Shown here: positions 8,226 through 16,112 of the stretch, in pieces | How positions within the stretch are numbered: the first letter of the stretch is position 1 | How the letters are laid out: each line of letters starts with the position of its first letter | Position numbers and translations under genes: made by a program | From: a virus | Strand: one strand, 5' to 3' | DNA: 22,679 nt | IMG/VR virus record: IMGVR_UViG_3300043448_000069 | Span: 1 to 22,679 of that record | The notes under the pieces: generated by a model | What the model saw: the letters and a program-made list of their open reading frames with translations, nothing else | Told to the model about the DNA's origin: nothing | Databases searched by the model: none

Positions 8226-11200
8226 TTAAGTATTTAAGGAAGTATATGTTTGAGTAAACTTACCTTTAAGTTCCATGTTAATAATATTTACTGGTGTTGG
8301 ATAATCAGAAACTATTTGAATTCTTGTTGTATCAGAGAATCCAAATACTTTTGCAACAAACTCTCCACTCTTTTCTGTATTCTCAATACTAAGAGAATCT
8401 AGATTATTATTAGTTATTAGAGCAGAGAATTTAGACTGAATAACTGATTTACCTCTTCTTGTTGCAATAATATCATAATTTCCAGTATCTGCGTGTCTTA
8501 ATGTAAGTGTTTTTAAATTTAGAACACCATCAATAACATTGTTATTTTGATCTCTTACAAACTGAGTACTTAGTTCAACATTCATTGTAAACTTAGTACC
8601 AATATATAATCTAGCTTGATTAACTACATAGTTTCCATTTACTGAGAAGATATAACCAATACCATTGGCATTAGCTACATAATCTGGTTTAATTACAGTA
8701 TATTTTCTTTCTCCCCATTTTGAATCACTAGGATCTGTTATTAAAAGAACCTTACTTGGATCAAAAGAATATGGAAATACTACATTGAATCTTGTTTCGT
8801 TTGTAGATGTGTTATAAGAACAATTGGAATTTTCATATAAATTAATTAAACAATAATTATCTAATTTTGGAATTCCTTTATCTTGCTTTTGTAGATAAGT
8901 TCTTTGAATATAATATTCGTATTTTAAACCATCTTGAGATTTCTTTTTAATAACGAGGTGTAGATAATTATCATATACCTGACTAGATTCAATTTCATTT
9001 CCTGTTTCTAGGATATATCTATAGAAAGCATTTTGTAATACTTTGTCACCGGAAAATCTATTAGTATATAGATATAGATAATTTGGATTATCATCATCTA
9101 CTGTTACAATGGTATTCTGAGCTGGACATGAACAAGTTGCTCTATAGTTTGTTGGTAAATAATCACCACAATGACTTGAGATTTCTTGAGCAGTACTTAA
9201 TGATCCACTTTGTTGAGTCATGTACATATATAATCTACGCTTATCAAAGAAATAAATTAAAGAACCCATTAGAATAGGATCTGTTAATTTAGCTGTAGCG
9301 TAGAAAGATGTTGGTGCTATTTGGGCTGTAAGTGGAGTAATTTGATTTTCAGAACCTCTCAATTCAAACTGAATGTCACCCTTTGTATTGATAAATAAGA
9401 AATCACTGAAGGGAGTAATAGATGAAATTTCAGCATATGTTTTAGAAGATGCTCTAATATCTATTGGGTCTGATGATACAATGTTACTAGGATCTGCTAA
9501 GAATAGGTCTTCATAAATACCTAATTGCGTTGAAAAGATAACATCTTCAGCAGCAAAATATAGACGATCTCTAAATGTTGCAATTGCATTAATTCTTACT
9601 TGTCTTGCTGTTTTTTTATCAGCAGTTAAGAATACACTTGGACCGGGATTAGAATATCTATTACCAGTTGTTTTTGGTTCCCATGCAATTGGAGCAAATA
9701 CCCAGTCACTATTTATACCTGTTGGTGCTTCATTAAATGTAAGCTTTTGTGGCATTCTTCGCTCATCAATAACAGAGTATAAGTCTGGAGAACGAACCTT
9801 TTGTGTATAGGGTCTACCTTTACCATTTATTCTAGTAGAGCCGTCTTTATAAGATATAGATTCTGGAAAATTAACTATTCTATAATAACCAGAAGTTTGA
9901 CTTAGGTATGGTCCTGCTGTATAATAAATTTTACCTCTACCATTAAGTGCACTTTGTGATTCTAGTGGATGATCAGAATCATATAAGGCATCAAGCATTG
10001 TTTTTGCTGACTCATCAATGGTATACGCACCAACAAAGTTTCCGTTATTTGCGTATACTTCTGTTGCTTCTGGTGGGAATCTAATTTCACTAAAGTCTGC
10101 GAAAGACTGTCCAAGCCAAGGTTGTGTTGAGTCCTTGTAAACAAAGTCTTCTACTGGAACAAATACACCCCACAAAATAGTCCATGTAGAGTTTGCTACA
10201 GTATCTGCTAAAAGAGTTGGACTAATGTAATTAACATCTACCGTCATACACTCATATCCAATATTTTTTGTTGCTGTATTTGCTGTAGTTGCTGCTTTTA
10301 AAGTTGGGCTTACAAAATTAACTTTAAGAACAAGGCTTGTGCTAGACGCTGATGTAATAGTACCAGTAAAATAATTATCGGTATCAACCCAAACAAGAAC
10401 ATTTTGATTAGCAGCTACTTGTGATGGAATAGTTGCATTAGTTGTTAAAGTAACTGTAGTATTTAAAATAGAACTTCCTGTAAAGGATGATGTTGTTGTT
10501 TGTTTAAAAGCAACTGGTGTATCAGCAAACTTTAATGTATTTGCATCGCTATTGTAAATATTAGTTACTGTTCCTGTTAAATACTTTGAGTTTGCGGCTG
10601 AAGTACTAGCAGAAGAATTATAAAATAATACTGTTTGATTTAATATTGAAGTATCTGGAATAATAGTAGCACATGTAAATGGATCTGGAACTGCATTTCC
10701 TGTTATAGAAATTGTAGAAGTACTTGAAGATGAATTTGTTTCAAGACTACCTGTTGTTCCTGATACTCTACTTGAGGTATAATAAGTTACTTTTTTACCT
10801 TTAGTATCTAATGTAGTTGATTCTGTACCATCAAGATTAAACAAGAATCCATTATCACTAGAGGTAAAACCAGCCTTTACTAAAGTATTTAATACAATAA
10901 TACTAGAACCAACTGTAGTTGCTTTTAAAACATCTCTTGCTTTATATGAAGCATTACCATAAGTAATATATTCTCTAGTTGAAGTAGAAACAATAGTTGT
11001 TCCTTGTTGGTTTGTTGCTGTTGTTGGTGTAATATCTTCCCAATTGGTTGCGTTTATTTTAAATACATAAAATAAAACTGAATTAGCAGCACTAGCTTTA
11101 TAATCAATACCAATTAAGAATCTGTTATTTTCATTAATAGTAAACCAATACCACCAGAAATCTTTATTAGCATCTTGTGCTAAATTTTCAACACATCTAA

Positions 11201-11444
11201 ATAAATCTAAACGGTTTGAATCAGCTAATGAATTATTTCCTGTAAAAGAAATCTGTGGAAGAATTTCAAATCCGGGTCTTTTTTCAAAAGATCTTTCTAA
11301 TGAAATTAAAGCATTATCCATAACTTCTGCTTCTAGTGGAAGTCTTTTGCTTGGTGCTTGGGTTGATACACCGCTAGATAAACTCAAAATAGGGATTCTA
11401 GTACTAGCCTTAGATCCGGGTGGTCTTCTTCTCATTGGTGGCAT
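8226..11444 (-). CDS. Tail tubular protein B (T7 gp12-like nozzle), enlarged
   Basis: This 1072-aa protein should form the hexameric nozzle at the tail tip, to which fibres attach. The start is characteristic: RIPILSLSSGVSTQAPSKRL (residues 16-35), then EVMDNALISLERSFEKRPGF (40-59), matching the Gly-Val-Ser-Gln and Lys-Arg-Pro-Gly signature of the family. T7 gp12 is 794 aa; the extra length is mostly a Ser/Thr/Asn-rich insertion at about residues 230-410 that looks like two tandem beta domains. The conserved frame resumes with PWLGQSFADFSEIRFPPEAT near residue 442. The ATG overlaps the tail tubular A stop and has GGAGAGGAG just upstream, within that gene's last codons. Confidence 0.93.
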   Translation of the reverse strand: MPPMRRRPPGSKASTRIPILSLSSGVSTQAPSKRLPLEAEVMDNALISLERSFEKRPGFEILPQISFTGNNSLADSNRLDLFRCVENLAQDANKDFWWYWFTINENNRFLIGIDYKASAANSVLFYVFKINATNWEDITPTTATNQQGTTIVSTSTREYITYGNASYKARDVLKATTVGSSIIVLNTLVKAGFTSSDNGFLFNLDGTESTTLDTKGKKVTYYTSSRVSGTTGSLETNSSSSTSTISITGNAVPDPFTCATIIPDTSILNQTVLFYNSSASTSAANSKYLTGTVTNIYNSDANTLKFADTPVAFKQTTTSSFTGSSILNTTVTLTTNATIPSQVAANQNVLVWVDTDNYFTGTITSASSTSLVLKVNFVSPTLKAATTANTATKNIGYECMTVDVNYISPTLLADTVANSTWTILWGVFVPVEDFVYKDSTQPWLGQSFADFSEIRFPPEATEVYANNGNFVGAYTIDESAKTMLDALYDSDHPLESQSALNGRGKIYYTAGPYLSQTSGYYRIVNFPESISYKDGSTRINGKGRPYTQKVRSPDLYSVIDERRMPQKLTFNEAPTGINSDWVFAPIAWEPKTTGNRYSNPGPSVFLTADKKTARQVRINAIATFRDRLYFAAEDVIFSTQLGIYEDLFLADPSNIVSSDPIDIRASSKTYAEISSITPFSDFLFINTKGDIQFELRGSENQITPLTAQIAPTSFYATAKLTDPILMGSLIYFFDKRRLYMYMTQQSGSLSTAQEISSHCGDYLPTNYRATCSCPAQNTIVTVDDDNPNYLYLYTNRFSGDKVLQNAFYRYILETGNEIESSQVYDNYLHLVIKKKSQDGLKYEYYIQRTYLQKQDKGIPKLDNYCLINLYENSNCSYNTSTNETRFNVVFPYSFDPSKVLLITDPSDSKWGERKYTVIKPDYVANANGIGYIFSVNGNYVVNQARLYIGTKFTMNVELSTQFVRDQNNNVIDGVLNLKTLTLRHADTGNYDIIATRRGKSVIQSKFSALITNNNLDSLSIENTEKSGEFVAKVFGFSDTTRIQIVSDYPTPVNIINMELKGKFTQTYTSLNT

Positions 11445-12112
11445 TATCTATCTCCTCTCCAATAACGGTATCTTGATGGATCATAAATGTATGGGTTTCT
11501 AAATACTGCACCACGAACATTAGCATCTCCAGTATGGAAGATATTTCGTTTCTTATCGTTAATATCAGAAGCCTTACCTTTTAGGTGAAACATCTGTTCA
11601 TTGTATTCAAGATATCTATCAGCTTCACCATCACCTTGTGTAATGATCTGATATTGTCTCATAGCACTAGCCATAATAGCTCTTTGAACTGGAGTATCAA
11701 GATGCTCCCATCTTAATTTTTTAATTACTTCAACATAATAATCACCAGTAGTCCATACATCTGTTTCGTCTGTATAGTTATATAATCTTGGTGGATTATC
11801 ACTAAGTAGTTTTGCGGTTATTTTAAGACCGTCTGTATTTAAATGCCATGATATTAGCTCTGCTGAGATTATACCTTCTTCATCAGAATCACCAGAATCA
11901 AAGATAATCTTACCTGTTGAGTCTGGATTAAATTTTCGTACTAATTTGTTATTAGCTAGACCTCTCATTTGGATATCTAGACTTGATTGTTCTAGAATTG
12001 TTTCAGCAATTCCTGTATCAATACCAGAACTTTCGTTTAGGTCGGCTACTAGAGATTCGCCAGCCGTTAATAACATTTGATTAATTGCCTGTAGCTTGGT
12101 TATAAAACCCAT
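11444..12112 (-). CDS. Tail tubular protein A (T7 gp11-like gatekeeper)
   Basis: This 222-aa protein should form the dodecameric ring between portal and nozzle that closes the channel after packaging. It fits the T7 gp11 family (196 aa in T7) by position between capsid and tail tubular B and by its sequence plan. The N-terminus has AINQMLLTAGESLVADLNE, then a helix SSLDIQMRGLANNKLVRKFN, a beta segment with RLYNYTDETDVWTTG, and a C-terminal helix ending near EYNEQMFHLKGKASDIND. A strong AAGGAGG site lies immediately before the ATG, just behind the capsid terminator. The stop overlaps the start of tail tubular B by one base (TAATG). Confidence 0.93.
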   Translation of the reverse strand: MGFITKLQAINQMLLTAGESLVADLNESSGIDTGIAETILEQSSLDIQMRGLANNKLVRKFNPDSTGKIIFDSGDSDEEGIISAELISWHLNTDGLKITAKLLSDNPPRLYNYTDETDVWTTGDYYVEVIKKLRWEHLDTPVQRAIMASAMRQYQIITQGDGEADRYLEYNEQMFHLKGKASDINDKKRNIFHTGDANVRGAVFRNPYIYDPSRYRYWRGDR

Positions 12113-12125
12113 ATAGCCTCCTTAG

Positions 12126-12163
12126 AAAAAAACCACCCGACTCCCACTTAAGGGAGCCGGGGG
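12126..12163 (-). terminator. Strong intrinsic terminator after the capsid gene
   Basis: In the minus-strand transcript the ten-base stem CCCGGCTCCC pairs with GGGAGTCGGG (one G-U pair) around a six-base loop. Further C-G pairs flank it, and seven uridines follow directly. This is a textbook rho-independent terminator. It separates the capsid transcript from tail tubular A, whose ribosome-binding site begins within a few bases of the uridine run. Partial read-through would give a steep drop from capsid to tail expression. Confidence 0.92.
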
Positions 12164-12172
12164 TAGATGTTA

Positions 12173-12183
12173 GATCACCTCCT
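12173..12183 (-). promoter_or_regulatory. Orphan 11-nt perfect Shine-Dalgarno sequence in the capsid 3' UTR
   Basis: The minus strand reads AGGAGGTGATC, the full complement of the 3' end of bacterial 16S rRNA (GATCACCTCCT). It lies about 50 bases after the capsid stop and 10 bases before the terminator stem. No ATG, GTG or TTG in a usable position opens a frame behind it, and the following bases fold into the terminator. It is stronger than any ribosome-binding site in front of a real gene in this window. It could hold 30S subunits on the message, or be a relic of a lost gene. Confidence 0.55.
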
Positions 12184-12234
12184 GTCAATCTTGTTTAACT
12201 AAATAAACGATATTAACAGTAAGATTAATCATTA

Positions 12235-13494
12235 TCAGCTGGTTACGGCGTATTCTGCGCTGAAACCATTGGTTAGGTTATCATGCTTGGCAGTACCACT
12301 TACACCCCAACCATTAAGGTGATCTCGTAGAGATGCACGATCAATAGTTGAGTCTGTAGCAGCACCTGAAATAAGGGCGCAGCATAGTTCTGGTCGAATT
12401 ATGCCAGTACCCTTCATCATGCTAGCAACGGTAAACTGAGTATTACGACGGACATCCTGTACGGTGTCAACCTTCATACCCTGTAGTGATAGACCAGCAA
12501 CTGCTTCTGGCTGGAATAGAATACCGTAAACGCTGAAAGCACTAAAACCTTGAGCAGTAGCGTTGTTATAAGCAGCAGAAGCAAAGTTAAGATTATACTT
12601 GCTTGAACCAATTGAAGTGCTTGCTGAAGCAGCAAGATTGGTCTTTGGAATGTGATTGGTTTTAACAATCTTTACACCCATATAATCTAAACTATCAGTC
12701 ATCATATTCATTCCCATACTGATTTGAGAACCATTACCACCCCAGTTGTCTGAAGCACCAAATAGTGGTGAGTTTGAATATGCAGTATTTGCTCTTGGAA
12801 TACCTAGAGCACGGATTGTCTGGAATACCTTTGGAGTTACAGCACAATATACATTTTGTACTGGTAGGTCGTTTTCCTGACAAGTTACTAGATAATCTTC
12901 AATCTTTTGTAGAAGAACTAATGCTTCTGCATCAGTTACATTGGCAGCGGTAGTTGAAGCATGGACTACTTTTGGTGCTTGGAAAGCATTGGTAGTAAAA
13001 TCAGTGCCTCTAGGATCACTGTTTAGTGAATCTACTGCACAGGCTGCAAGTAGAGATACAGCTAGCTGACGATCTCTAGTATTAGCTAGGGTAAGACCTG
13101 ATTGACGAGCTAGCTCGCTACGGTAATCCCATTGAGTTACTAGAAGATCGACATTATCGCATTCAAAGTGAGCGGCCATTGGACGCTTATCAAGATTTAC
13201 CTTGAAAGTTGTGCTGCTAGCATCACCACCAAGTAGTTCTTCGCCTGCATCCCATGCTGGATTTAGAGCGATAGTACCAGTAACTGGGAATTCGTAAGAA
13301 TAACCACCAGTTAGGGTCTTAGTAGTAATCATGTTTTCAAACATATTGTATTGATCGTAAGCGTGAATTACTTCACCGCTCCATAGTGGTAGCCATAGCT
13401 TGTTAGCACCAGCTGCTCCACCTAGTGGATTAGCGGTTACATCGGTACGCATTACGAGATCAGTATGAGCCAAGTCACCGGGATATTGTGCCAT
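12235..13494 (-). CDS. Major capsid protein (T7 gp10-like, HK97 fold)
   Basis: This 419-aa protein builds the icosahedral shell. It resembles T7-like coat proteins. The N-terminus has LWLPLWSGEVIHAYDQYNMF, then EFPVTGTIAL and an Asp-Lys-Arg-Pro segment around residues 100-103. An alpha-rich middle holds the helix ending in RDRQLAVSLLAACAV, and near residue 270 comes DYMGVKIVKTNHIPKTNL. It is longer than T7 gp10A (345 aa). A strong AAGGAG site lies eight bases before the ATG. It has its own long leader and a strong terminator right after the stop, consistent with a gene expressed at very high level. Its base composition is clearly richer in GC than the neighbours: sampled lines are near half GC, against roughly a quarter to a third in the 463-aa gene. 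Confidence 0.95.
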   Translation of the reverse strand: MAQYPGDLAHTDLVMRTDVTANPLGGAAGANKLWLPLWSGEVIHAYDQYNMFENMITTKTLTGGYSYEFPVTGTIALNPAWDAGEELLGGDASSTTFKVNLDKRPMAAHFECDNVDLLVTQWDYRSELARQSGLTLANTRDRQLAVSLLAACAVDSLNSDPRGTDFTTNAFQAPKVVHASTTAANVTDAEALVLLQKIEDYLVTCQENDLPVQNVYCAVTPKVFQTIRALGIPRANTAYSNSPLFGASDNWGGNGSQISMGMNMMTDSLDYMGVKIVKTNHIPKTNLAASASTSIGSSKYNLNFASAAYNNATAQGFSAFSVYGILFQPEAVAGLSLQGMKVDTVQDVRRNTQFTVASMMKGTGIIRPELCCALISGAATDSTIDRASLRDHLNGWGVSGTAKHDNLTNGFSAEYAVTS

Positions 13495-13565
13495 AGTTAA
13501 AGTCTCCTTATTAGTTTAAGTTTATAGTAAATAAAATAAATAGAACAAGTGACAAATCTTAAACT

Positions 13566-13607
13566 AACATTAAAAATGATTTTTCCAAAAGGAGTCTCTT
13601 TAATGTT
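13566..13607 (-). other. Inverted repeat in capsid leader
   Basis: Nine-base perfect arms, AACATTAAA and TTTAATGTT, flank a 24-base interior that holds a smaller TCC-TTTT-GGA hairpin. In the minus-strand transcript this would form a long stem-loop about 70-110 bases before the capsid ATG. No run of uridines follows, so it does not look like a standard terminator. It may instead be an RNA processing site or a stability element that separates capsid mRNA from the scaffold message. The AT-rich arms make the energy modest. Confidence 0.4.
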
Positions 13608-13662
13608 TGTTTTGTTATATTGATATCCATTACCATAAGGGGGATTTTCTTTATAACTAAAC

Positions 13663-14637
13663 TTAGTTTGGAAGACGGGTTATATCCGTCATCATTATAC
13701 GCTGTTCAACTGCTTGACGGAATTTGGCATCCGATCCATATCTTGGATTGCCTCTGTCAGCATAGAATTCGCGCTTTGTCTTATAGGGTTGAAGTGCCTG
13801 CTTTGTTGAAGCCACATTGACTTGTTTTTTATTAGCTGGCATTTCTTTACCCTTAGCTGTGTTTACAGTAGCTTTATCATATTTAGCTTGCAGACCAAGT
13901 AATGCAATTTCCCAACTTGGGCTAGCTAGGTTTGCATTAATTTCTGCTTGCTGTTGTGGTGTCATTGTCTTTGCAGCCCATGTAAAGATAGATGACAACT
14001 TTTCTCTACTACCTACAACATCAGCAGCCTTACCAAAGGCTTCTCGGGATCTTGCTCTTTGTCCCTCTACATAATCTGTAATCATTCTATCAGTAAATCC
14101 AGTTTTAGTTTTAATTTCTGAAACTGTTTCATCAGATAGTTTATTACTAACAGCTACTTCCATAGACCACTTAGACCAGTCTTCTTCTGAAATAACAGAA
14201 GGAGTTGATTTAATTTGTTCTTCCTTTTTTTGAATTTCGGGAATTCTTAATTCTTCTGGAATAGTTTCTACTTGAGGCTCTGGATCTAATTGGTTATTAG
14301 TTACTTCAGATGCAGGATCAACATAGTTTTGGTTTACAGCACCAGTTTTTTCATATGTTTTTTTAAGATCTGCAATTTCCTGACGAGCCTTAGTATATTC
14401 TTTTTGAGCGTTTTTTAATGAGTCAAACCAAGCATTAGAGTCTTTAAAATTTTTTGGGATTTCAAGACCTTGGTTTTTTACATAAGTTTCAAATGCAACA
14501 CGCTCTCTTGCTACTTGAACTTCTTCTGGACTAGAGACTGGAGATTGTTCAACTTTTTTAACTTGATTATCAGCCTCAGCTACTACTGGTGGTTGTTGAT
14601 ATTCAAATTGTTGAGTCTCATTGGTTTCTTCTGTCAT
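13663..14637 (-). CDS. Capsid assembly (scaffolding) protein, T7 gp9-like
   Basis: This 324-aa hydrophilic protein should be the internal scaffold that guides procapsid assembly and then leaves. It fits the family by position directly before the capsid gene, by length (T7 gp9 is 307 aa) and by composition. The first two thirds are acidic, Gln/Glu/Pro-rich and probably disordered or helical. The last part is basic, with a closing Arg/Lys-rich helix (KTKREFYADRGNPRYGSDAK) that would contact the coat protein. Segment ETVSEIKTKTGFTDRMITDY (residues about 167-186) resembles the helical core. The ATG has an AAGGAG site eight bases upstream. The identification rests on context and character rather than a diagnostic motif. 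Confidence 0.88.
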   Translation of the reverse strand: MTEETNETQQFEYQQPPVVAEADNQVKKVEQSPVSSPEEVQVARERVAFETYVKNQGLEIPKNFKDSNAWFDSLKNAQKEYTKARQEIADLKKTYEKTGAVNQNYVDPASEVTNNQLDPEPQVETIPEELRIPEIQKKEEQIKSTPSVISEEDWSKWSMEVAVSNKLSDETVSEIKTKTGFTDRMITDYVEGQRARSREAFGKAADVVGSREKLSSIFTWAAKTMTPQQQAEINANLASPSWEIALLGLQAKYDKATVNTAKGKEMPANKKQVNVASTKQALQPYKTKREFYADRGNPRYGSDAKFRQAVEQRIMMTDITRLPN

Positions 14638-14646
14638 ACAAACTCC

Positions 14647-14883
14647 TTAGTTATTGTCTTTACGACGATTTGTGCGTCGGGATACTACTCTAAGGTTTCT
14701 TAGACTATTAGTACCACCTTTAGATAACGCCCTTTTGTGATCGACATCTTTGCCATCACCTTTACGAACACGGCCTTGTTTTTCTAGTTTACGGCGAGCC
14801 GTTACTCTTAGAGATCTTCGCTTACGATAAGCAGCAGTACCGTGATATTTAGCATATTCTTTTTTATAGTTTCTTTTAATCAT
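14647..14883 (-). CDS. Small HNH-like protein, possible nuclease
   Basis: This 78-aa protein is very basic. Residues 46-75 read DVDHKRALSKGGTNSLRNLR followed by VVSRRTNRRK, which matches the HNH fold in outline: Asp-His at 48-49, the Lys-Gly-Gly-Thr-Asn turn with Asn59, Asn63, and Asn72 where the third histidine of a classical HNH nuclease would be. No zinc-binding cysteines are present. Phage HNH proteins of this sort nick DNA, and some work with the terminase during packaging. Here the gene sits between head genes and 9 bases before the scaffold, and is coupled to the previous gene by ATGA. Activity is uncertain because the last catalytic His is replaced by Asn. Confidence 0.7.
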   Translation of the reverse strand: MIKRNYKKEYAKYHGTAAYRKRRSLRVTARRKLEKQGRVRKGDGKDVDHKRALSKGGTNSLRNLRVVSRRTNRRKDNN

Positions 14884-15437
14884 GGTGTTGTAGCATTTGG
14901 ACCAGATGGAAGTTTGCCATCTTGAACAAAAGTATCCTTATTTGTTGAATCTGATTTAATAAAGCGTTTCCATAGTGTAATATTTGTTGGAGCAGCAATC
15001 CATGTAGAAGAAGCCCCAATAGAACTAGTTTGAATTCTTTTAATGTTTTTAATATCTATTGGTAATAGTTCACCATTAGGAACTCGTATTTCAACAATAT
15101 ATTCAGAACTTGTATTAAGAGTTACTGAAGTTCCACTAGAATTAATAACATCAAAATTAGATGCAAAACCAGTATCATATACAATCTGTGCAACAACAAC
15201 ATTAGATGGTAGTTGTGTGGTTGCTCCGGGATTAGCACCAAATGAAATATAATCTGTATCTAGACTTTTAACATAATCTGGAATAGTTATACTAAGAGCT
15301 GTGGTTGAATATAATGTTGAATTGTTACCAGTAATACTACCAACTCCAGTTGTTCCTGAGTTGTATGGTAATAAATTACAAACTGGTAATACATAAAAAT
15401 ATTCGTTTTTAACTGTTGCTGTTAAATAATTAGACAT
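14880..15437 (-). CDS. Paralogous beta-rich protein B, shorter copy
   Basis: This 185-aa protein is a diverged duplicate of the preceding gene. It keeps FYVLPVCNL near the N-terminus, IPDYVKSLDTDYISF mid-protein and NITLWKRFIKSDSTNKDTF near the C-terminus, while the regions between are shorter and differ in sequence. Low-complexity Ser/Thr/Gly/Asn composition fits a virion surface protein. An AAGGAT site lies six bases before the ATG, nine bases after the previous stop. Its stop overlaps the start of the HNH-like gene by four bases. Function is unknown; it may be the second subunit of a hetero-oligomer with its paralog, or a functional variant. Confidence 0.8.
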   Translation of the reverse strand: MSNYLTATVKNEYFYVLPVCNLLPYNSGTTGVGSITGNNSTLYSTTALSITIPDYVKSLDTDYISFGANPGATTQLPSNVVVAQIVYDTGFASNFDVINSSGTSVTLNTSSEYIVEIRVPNGELLPIDIKNIKRIQTSSIGASSTWIAAPTNITLWKRFIKSDSTNKDTFVQDGKLPSGPNATTP

Positions 15438-15446
15438 ATTTTATCC

Positions 15447-16112
15447 TTATGGAATATAGTATGGGTTAATATATTCATTGCAACCGGGTGGCAACGAATT
15501 GTTTTTTATAAAAAGATCTTTATTTGTTGAAGAACTAATTAAAAACTTTTTCCATAAAGTAATATTATATGGATGAGCTTTATTATTTTTATCTGGTGAT
15601 TCTGTTGGTGCTGGAATAAAGTCTGAAAATGTTTGAATAATATCTCGTATTGAATATAGATTTTTAAAATCAATACGAATTAATTTACCATTTTTAGCTT
15701 TAAGTTGAACATAGTATTTTGTTTCTTCATTAAGATCAACTTCTGTGTTATCACCTAAAATAAAAGGATTTAATCCATTAGAAATCTCATAAACAAGATT
15801 ACACACAATAGAATTAACATCTTGACCACCAGTTGTAGCAGCTCCAGATGGAGTAGAACTAAATGAAATATAGTCAATGCCTATTTGTTTTATATAACTT
15901 GGAATAACTATTTCTTCAAAGTTATCATTATATTGTCCAAGATTTGCACCACCAGTTGTTCCTATATTATAACCAGTTGTTGTCCACTCAGTCCAAAACT
16001 CATCTCCAGTATTTGCTTCTGGATCTAGAGTATTTGGGTTAATAGATAAATTACATACTGGAAGAATATAAAACTTTTCTGATTCAACTAAAGCATTTAG
16101 ATAATCACTCAT
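15447..16112 (-). CDS. Paralogous beta-rich protein A (possible head or decoration protein)
   Basis: This 221-aa protein of unknown family is rich in Asn, Thr, Ile, Gly and Tyr, a profile typical of beta-sandwich virion proteins. It is clearly related to the next gene. Both begin MS-[DN]-YL and share a Phe-Tyr-x-Leu-Pro-Val-Cys-Asn-Leu segment at residues 14-22. Both also contain an Ile-Pro-x-Tyr then Asp-Tyr-Ile-Ser-Phe segment mid-protein, and NITLWK, STNKD and LP.G.N near the C-terminus. No signal peptide or membrane segment is seen. An AAGGAT/GGTGA purine stretch precedes the ATG. The position between portal and scaffold suggests a capsid-associated protein such as a decoration or head-fibre subunit, which is inference from location only. 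Confidence 0.8.
   Translation of the reverse strand: MSDYLNALVESEKFYILPVCNLSINPNTLDPEANTGDEFWTEWTTTGYNIGTTGGANLGQYNDNFEEIVIPSYIKQIGIDYISFSSTPSGAATTGGQDVNSIVCNLVYEISNGLNPFILGDNTEVDLNEETKYYVQLKAKNGKLIRIDFKNLYSIRDIIQTFSDFIPAPTESPDKNNKAHPYNITLWKKFLISSSTNKDLFIKNNSLPPGCNEYINPYYIP

Noticed and set aside
9083-10144. Short frames within tail tubular B on either strand
   Set aside because: They lie inside a long gene with clear family signatures and have no start signals or recognisable motifs.
12164-12190. TTGACA on the minus strand just before the orphan Shine-Dalgarno sequence, as a promoter -35 box
   Set aside because: At 17 bases downstream the sequence is TACCCC, not a -10 box, and a terminator follows at once.
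13521-13555. Possible sigma70-type promoter before the capsid gene (TTGTCA with TACTAT or TATAAA on the minus strand)
   Set aside because: The spacing is 20 or 23 bases rather than about 17, and such AT-rich hexamers are common here by chance; not strong enough to annotate.
13559-13636. A 25-aa frame in the capsid leader (MVMDINITKQTLKRLLLEKS...)
   Set aside because: No ribosome-binding site before the ATG, the frame crosses the inverted repeat, and short frames are expected by chance in AT-rich leader sequence.
13674-13690. Small hairpin GACGG/CCGTC at the scaffold C-terminus as a terminator
   Set aside because: Only five base pairs, inside coding sequence, and not followed by a uridine run.
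14470-14703. Plus-strand frame opposite the scaffold start and HNH-like gene
   Set aside because: Phe/Leu/Tyr-rich translation typical of an antisense frame to Lys/Glu-rich genes; no ribosome-binding site and all surrounding genes are on the other strand.
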